Assembly (NCBI RefSeq): GCF_014696625.1
Contig: NZ_JACJQL010000030.1
Coordinates: 21,951-85,950, forward strand
DNA: 64,000 nt
DNA from: Nostoc parmelioides FACHB-3921
Lineage (GTDB): Bacteria; Cyanobacteriota; Cyanobacteriia; Cyanobacteriales; Nostocaceae
Reading direction: 5' to 3'
Shown in pieces: positions 60,134-64,000 of this stretch. The notes beneath the pieces were generated by a model. It worked only from the letters and a program-made list of their open reading frames with translations. It was not told the origin of the DNA and made no database searches. Every line of letters begins with the position of its first letter. Positions within the stretch are counted from its first letter, which is position 1. The position numbers and the translations under genes are program-made.

Positions 60134-61720
60134 TTACAACAGCCGTAATTCGTCTTTAGAATGTCGGAATGTTTTGTCTGTTCGGTCTTGCCAGTGATCC
60201 CACGCCACCCAGACTTCATCACCCAAGTCTTGAACTACTTCTCCTCTGGCTGTATATAAAGCACAGTAGATATCAGCATGAGCAACAATAGAACCAACAC
60301 TTATACTTTTGGGTTGTGCGTCTTTCTCTAAGGTGGCGATTAGCTCTATCTCTTGTGGGGTTAACTGGGCTAAGTAGTCCTGTTCGATAACCTCATACTC
60401 TTTCGCCACTTTGAAATACTCCATCCATGTACACCCAGGCTTGGACAGCACAGCCCGAATATCGCTCACCGCTTGGGGTAGCAATTGCAATTGCTCGGCA
60501 CGGTAAGCGATCGCCTGTGGTGTCGGCTCACTTCCTAGAAGTACAGCCGCAGCTTGCAAAGCTTGGGTGTTATTCATGGCACTGGCAAGATTACCCAAAG
60601 CAATACCCATCAAGCGTAAGCACTCCTGGGCATTCTCCTTTGGTGATTCCTTTGCCAGCAATCGTAGATCAATAGTATTTTCTAGCGATCGCTTCACTTC
60701 TTTATTAAGTGATTTGGCTGCCTGCTTGGTGAGAGTATTTCCCCACTGTTGGGCGGGATGTTCTTGTACAGCGTTCTCTAACTCCTGAATACGCTGCTTT
60801 AACTGCTGGTTCTCGTATTCCAACTGTCTCAATGCTTCCATCTCATCCAGGCGTTGCTGTAACTGGATGTTCTGTTCTTTGTGTTGTTGGAATAGTTGTT
60901 GGAGTGAGGTTAATTGTTCTTGTACTTGTTCTTCTGCCTTGGCTGTAGCTTCTGAGAGCAAGCCGATTCTCAAATCTTGTTCCAGCCTCTCCAATTCTTG
61001 CTGGTGCTGCTGTTTGAGTTGAGCAATGGCTTCGGCGTATTCTGAGGGAAGTTTTCTCTCTCTGGGGAAAGGAACACTCTTGGCATCTAAATCATTATTA
61101 TTGACCAGTTCCTTGCTACCATCAGCAAAGGTTACAATCTGCTGCCAGTAGTTCGGGGGGTCTGCTTCGATTGTTCCCAATTCTCTATACCTGTGATGAG
61201 TTGGTGATGTAACCGTGACTGTGGCAGATTCAGGAACCACTGGTTCTTGAATTTCGGGAACCAGTGATTCCTGAGATGGTGCTTTTGTTCGTGGCAGGCG
61301 GGGAACCACTTTTTGAGCCGCAGCCGCAAAATCCGATTCACTGGGGGAGGGGTTCTCTTGTACTGCGATCGCTACAGCTTCCTTAAGCTTGTCTGGTTCA
61401 TTGACTAAACGCAGCAAAGGACGGGCTTGACGCTCATTTTTGATGTGCTGCCCCAACTCTCCAACCGTATCAATGACTTTTTTAGCCCCTAGCAATTGGT
61501 TAATTCGTCGGTAGCCACCCCAGGCGGATAGTTCACGCTGGCAGTATTCTTTAAAATCAGCGTAGCCAGCTTCAAGGTATAGTTTCTGGTCACGCATTTG
61601 TAGCACTTCATTCACAGCCTGCCACTCAAAACGGTCGAGGGCAGTAAACGTTTCTTTGATGCCGGAGTTGAGAATACTGTAGTTAGGTGCTGATGTTGTT
61701 TCGCGGTCTAGTGTCAGCAT
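60134..61720 (-). CDS. Large coiled-coil DNA-binding-like plasmid protein, module copy 3 (intact)
   Basis: 528 aa, in frame to the C-terminal SH3-like domain (SIVAHADIYCALYTARGE, VWVAWDHWQDRTDK). N-terminal HTH-like domain (YADFKEYCQRELSAWGGYRR), coiled coil and helical domain as in copy 2. The linker before the last domain is shorter than in copy 2. The nested inverted repeat at 61773-61843 lies upstream. Confidence 0.8.
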   Translation of the reverse strand: MLTLDRETTSAPNYSILNSGIKETFTALDRFEWQAVNEVLQMRDQKLYLEAGYADFKEYCQRELSAWGGYRRINQLLGAKKVIDTVGELGQHIKNERQARPLLRLVNEPDKLKEAVAIAVQENPSPSESDFAAAAQKVVPRLPRTKAPSQESLVPEIQEPVVPESATVTVTSPTHHRYRELGTIEADPPNYWQQIVTFADGSKELVNNNDLDAKSVPFPRERKLPSEYAEAIAQLKQQHQQELERLEQDLRIGLLSEATAKAEEQVQEQLTSLQQLFQQHKEQNIQLQQRLDEMEALRQLEYENQQLKQRIQELENAVQEHPAQQWGNTLTKQAAKSLNKEVKRSLENTIDLRLLAKESPKENAQECLRLMGIALGNLASAMNNTQALQAAAVLLGSEPTPQAIAYRAEQLQLLPQAVSDIRAVLSKPGCTWMEYFKVAKEYEVIEQDYLAQLTPQEIELIATLEKDAQPKSISVGSIVAHADIYCALYTARGEVVQDLGDEVWVAWDHWQDRTDKTFRHSKDELRLL

Positions 61721-62052
61721 ATATGTTGCCCACTATTGGTAAATGCTGAAAACGGTTCCAAGCGCAATTTGCCAAAGTGAACACCCATGCTGATCTGGTG
61801 GATTACACCCTAAATGTGTCAGCATTATATTTAGCTCACTTTGTCGTAAACGGATTGAGCAGGCGATCGCGTAGCTGGCAGGCGGCGATCGCCTTCATCT
61901 ATGAAAATTTAAGGAAGAATAGGTTTGGCCAAGGGTGATAGCCAAATAAATAGAAAGTAAAATAGTCAGGCATTTGATACAAGTAGAATTGTTGAGTTAT
62001 TTGAGAAAACCTCAGAAAAACACAACAGGTATTAAAGCTTGGTTGTGTTTGA
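61721..62052. other. Intergenic region of module 3
   Basis: 332 bases between the coiled-coil gene and the XRE gene. Holds the nested inverted repeat and a HIP1-rich patch (GCGATCGC and GGCGATCGCC near 61863-61893). No gene seen. Confidence 0.5.
61773..61843. promoter_or_regulatory. Nested inverted repeat upstream of the coiled-coil gene, copy 3
   Basis: CAAAGTGA (61773-61780), ATGCTGA (61787-61793), TCAGCAT (61819-61825), TCACTTTG (61836-61843). Words and outer spacings equal those of copy 2 (27150-27219). The central sequence is not conserved. Confidence 0.65.
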
Positions 62053-62355
62053 TCATGCCGCCTCTTCACTATTAGATGAGAGTTGTCTTTTGGTACGCCT
62101 TTGAGGAATATCTTGTGGATCTCTCATTTCAAAAAGATCCCCAACAGTTCGATCAAAGTAATTACATAGGGTTTCAACGGTACTGACATCGACGCGACTG
62201 AAATTGTTGGTGAACAAACGGTTAACAGTAGTCACGTCTAAGCCAGTATCTCTTGCCAGTTGTCGTTGCGACAACTGGGGATCTTTTTCTGCCATCAAAA
62301 CAGCTAATCGACAATACATTTTTTTATTCATTCCTCCATCGTACTTGTAGGCCAT
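62053..62355 (-). CDS. XRE-type HTH regulator, module 3
   Basis: 100 aa from ATG 62355 (MAYKYDGG). Later starts at 62331 and 62319 are possible. MYCRLAVLMAEKDPQLSQRQ, LARDTGLDVTTVNRLFTNNF and STVETLCNYFDRTVGDLFEM form a compact XRE repressor fold of the type with a C-terminal VGDL motif. It reads leftward, opposite to the cassette, and shares the 62356-62450 region with the cassette promoter, so autoregulation and cassette repression are likely. Confidence 0.75.
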   Translation of the reverse strand: MAYKYDGGMNKKMYCRLAVLMAEKDPQLSQRQLARDTGLDVTTVNRLFTNNFSRVDVSTVETLCNYFDRTVGDLFEMRDPQDIPQRRTKRQLSSNSEEAA

Positions 62356-62363
62356 GTTAGCAT

Positions 62364-62450
62364 AATGTTTGCGGTATCGCATACAAAATATGTAAATAAG
62401 CAATTAATGTATGAGCTATATTGACAAGTGTATGTATTTCCGCATATACT
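62364..62450 (+). promoter_or_regulatory. Cassette promoter of module 3 with operator-like repeats
   Basis: TTGACA (62421-62426), 18-base spacer and TATACT (62445-62450), near consensus, reading into the 62756 gene. GTATCGCATAC near 62372-62382 and GTATTTCCGCATATAC near 62433-62448 share GTAT and GCATAC halves, the second within the spacer. These are candidate sites for the XRE protein. Confidence 0.55.
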
Positions 62451-62545
62451 ATAAGGTACAAGAGCAAAGGAAAATCTATTTTCAGCACTCTTCACAGCGA
62501 TAAGCTGACATTTACTGAACCTTGAAAACTATATCCATTCACAAA

Positions 62546-62731
62546 CAGAAGCCATCACTGGTTAGCTTCTGCAACCATCAGTCTTTGTCTTAGTAATGCT
62601 TAATGCAACTGACTTAGATATCGATGAAATGGCTACGCCAAATCTTTGTGAGTGCGTTGTGGCTCCCCCACAACGTGGTTCTTAAAAAATCAAAAGCGAC
62701 CGCCCTGCCTGAGAAACATAGCGATCGCTTT
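62546..62731 (+). promoter_or_regulatory. Structured 5' leader of the module 3 cassette
   Basis: Three stems: CAGAAGC (62546) with GCTTCTG (62565); CGTTGTGG (62655-62662) with CCACAACG (62668-62675); AAAGCGA (62693-62699) with TCGCTTT (62725-62731). The last covaries with copy 2 (AAGGCGA/TCGCCTT). It ends 24 bases before the start codon. Confidence 0.55.
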
Positions 62732-62755
62732 CATCCATAACGGAGTTAAATAATT

Positions 62756-63418
62756 ATGACTTACATTGCACATAGACAGCAACCCGTCAGCGAACAAACC
62801 CTAGCTCAAGCTGAACTACAGCAGCACATCAACCAGCAAGCCCAAGCTGTAGCACCGGAACTGTTGACATCACGCGAAATCGACTTCTACGAGCATGAAT
62901 TGTACATCGGTGAAAGACTGGTTGCTCGGATTGTTTACGATGACGCAGATTTCGTCACCGAACGCTGGGTTGTGATGGTGAACAATGCCGAAGTATTCCG
63001 CCGCAGTTGGTGGCAGAAGTGCTTTGATGATACCCAATGGCATTACTCACGCGGCACACTCCCAGTACAAGAACCAGAAACCCCAGCCGCTACAACGGGT
63101 AACGAAATCATGGTGCAGATTTTCGATGCGTGTGAACAGTGCGGGTTGGAACTTCTCGATGATGGGATTTATACCCGTGATGGTGAGAAATTAGGCGCAG
63201 TCGGCTTTACTGATGGTAATTGGTGGGTCATCCGGGCTTCTTCAGTTGGGCAGCAAAAGGCTACGTGTGAGTCAGCGATCGCTGGAGTGCGGGTACTGTT
63301 GCAAGTTGAAGTGGTGGGCTGGGACGAACTTTTGGATAAACCATTCGACCAACTCAGTGCAGAGGAATGGTTGCTGATGATGGAATCTGAGCCAGTCAGC
63401 GAATTGGTCGCGGCTTAA
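62756..63418 (+). CDS. Cyanobacterial plasmid two-domain protein, module copy 3
   Basis: 220 aa. Starts MTYIAHRQQPVSEQT as copy 1 does, keeps the AQAELQQHINQ linker of copy 2 and then the conserved body (EIDFYEHELYIGERLVARIV; YTRDGEKLGAVGF; ESEPVSELVAA). The residues LLDKPFDQLSAEEWLL differ from the other two copies. It looks intermediate between copies 1 and 2, consistent with recombination among modules. Confidence 0.7.
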   Translation: MTYIAHRQQPVSEQTLAQAELQQHINQQAQAVAPELLTSREIDFYEHELYIGERLVARIVYDDADFVTERWVVMVNNAEVFRRSWWQKCFDDTQWHYSRGTLPVQEPETPAATTGNEIMVQIFDACEQCGLELLDDGIYTRDGEKLGAVGFTDGNWWVIRASSVGQQKATCESAIAGVRVLLQVEVVGWDELLDKPFDQLSAEEWLLMMESEPVSELVAA

Positions 63419-63423
63419 GGGAA

Positions 63424-63447
63424 TTAGTGGGCAATACTGCCCACTAA
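63424..63447 (+). promoter_or_regulatory. Intercistronic hairpin, module 3
   Basis: TTAGTGGGCA (63424-63433), loop ATAC, TGCCCACTAA (63438-63447). Perfect 10-bp stem after the stop codon, as in copy 2. Confidence 0.7.
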
Positions 63448-63549
63448 CTTAAATGAAGCTGAACGGGTTCAATATAACCCTTCGTTTTGGAATCGTCTTT
63501 AGCCAATTTCTCTCAAAAGTCTACCAATCGCTTCACCCATCAATTCATC

Positions 63550-63858
63550 ATGCAACCCACCATATCCATCCCAAAACATTGGGAGTATCCCCGCTTTACC
63601 TTTGGTCAACGCACCCAGCAAGGAGTCATTCTTGGACTCGAATATTATCGCGCCGATACTCAATTAGCTTACCAATACGGTCACGGATGGCGTTACGCTT
63701 TGATGCCACATAAGCAGTCTGAAGACATATTCCACTACCAGGAATCACAACTTAAATCACTTTCAACTCAAGAATTACTTGCACAAATCACAGCAGAACT
63801 CGAACAACACCAACTACAAATCGTGATTCTGCAACAGCAATTAGCAGCTATTAAATAA
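63550..63858 (+). CDS. Small cyanobacterial plasmid protein, module copy 3
   Basis: 102 aa from ATG 63550 (MQPTISIPKHWEYPRFTFGQ). Shorter C-terminus than copies 1 and 2 (ends QQQLAAIK), so it does not overlap the next gene. The TTG at 63487 is an alternative start. Confidence 0.65.
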   Translation: MQPTISIPKHWEYPRFTFGQRTQQGVILGLEYYRADTQLAYQYGHGWRYALMPHKQSEDIFHYQESQLKSLSTQELLAQITAELEQHQLQIVILQQQLAAIK

Positions 63859-63869
63859 AGGAGGCAGCA

Positions 63870-64000
63870 ATGGCTAGACCACAGAAGAACGGGAATGATT
63901 TGACTGCTACGAATTTGTTGCATTCCTTACGCTGCCGTGGAGGTTCTGCACCTTTGCATACTCTGGGTTTCTCTACAGGTGTTATTCAGTCCTTGCTGGA
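63870..64000 (+). CDS. Conserved 65-aa basic protein, module copy 3 (cut by window edge)
   Basis: Starts MARPQKNGNDLTATNLLHSL after AAAGGAGG. It runs past the window end; 43 codons are visible. The visible part keeps SLRCRGGSAPLHTLGFST and differs from the other copies after that. Confidence 0.72.
   Translation, partial: MARPQKNGNDLTATNLLHSLRCRGGSAPLHTLGFSTGVIQSLL

Noticed and set aside
1..64000. HIP1 octamers as specific regulatory sites
   Set aside because: GCGATCGC is overabundant across cyanobacterial genomes, including inside genes here, so its presence alone is not evidence of a binding site.

Overview
The window looks like part of a large plasmid, or plasmid-derived island, of a filamentous heterocyst-type cyanobacterium (Nostoc/Calothrix/Tolypothrix-like). 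The evidence is frequent HIP1 octamers (GCGATCGC), short tandemly repeated sequences, a DUF1392-type gene, a PEP-CTERM protein, an AMIN-domain TonB receptor and several decayed transposases. There are no rRNA, tRNA, ribosomal or core metabolic genes. A ParB without a neighbouring ParA, RepA/DnaD-like winged-helix proteins and BRO-N proteins point to an extrachromosomal element. Replicon type is an inference.

Layout. (1) About 1-7.7 kb: module copy 1. Leftward genes encode a BRO-N protein and a large coiled-coil DNA-binding-like protein whose C-terminal domain is frameshifted. A structured intergenic region carries a ribbon-helix-helix (RHH) regulator. A rightward cassette of small cyanobacterial plasmid genes follows. 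(2) 7.8-15.2 kb: a ferric-siderophore locus with an AraC/PchR-like regulator, TonB receptor, FecB-like lipoprotein, ABC exporter-type protein and a Fur-like regulator with an extra C-terminal domain. (3) 15.3-23.3 kb: a mobile-element graveyard. It holds an IS982 remnant, an IS4-type element split by a complete IS5-family element with TAA target duplication, a dead HNH gene and an IS630 remnant, plus two membrane proteins and an alpha/beta hydrolase. (4) 23.6-29.9 kb: module copy 2 with an XRE regulator and a truncated right end. (5) 30-33.5 kb: a PEP-CTERM protein, parB with candidate parS repeats and a dead patatin gene. (6) 33.7-56.4 kb: an apparently intact contractile injection system (eCIS type). 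Its gene order is sheath, tube, gp26-like, Pro/Gln-rich repeat protein, DUF4255 cap, AAA+ ATPase, small protein, Afp7-like, LysM, gpD-like hub, gpV-like spike, PAAR-like tip, gp25, two baseplate J proteins, gpI-like, collar-domain fibre, coiled coil, then a DUF4157 protein that is the likely cargo. (7) 56.4-57.9 kb: a REP-associated HUH transposase flanked by REP hairpins, one of which abuts a truncated reverse transcriptase. (8) 58.1-64 kb: module copy 3 with a different XRE regulator; it runs off the right edge.

How it works together. The eCIS genes are co-directional with many 4-base start/stop overlaps and should build one particle that delivers the DUF4157 protein. The C-terminal part of that protein contains an F-box-like stretch, my most speculative but most interesting reading. 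The three paralogous modules share a divergent architecture, leader hairpins and intercistronic hairpins, two of which show compensatory base changes between copies. Each module carries a different regulator next to a TTGACA-type promoter overlapped or flanked by operator-like repeats. This suggests three individually controlled replication, maintenance or accessory cassettes on one element.
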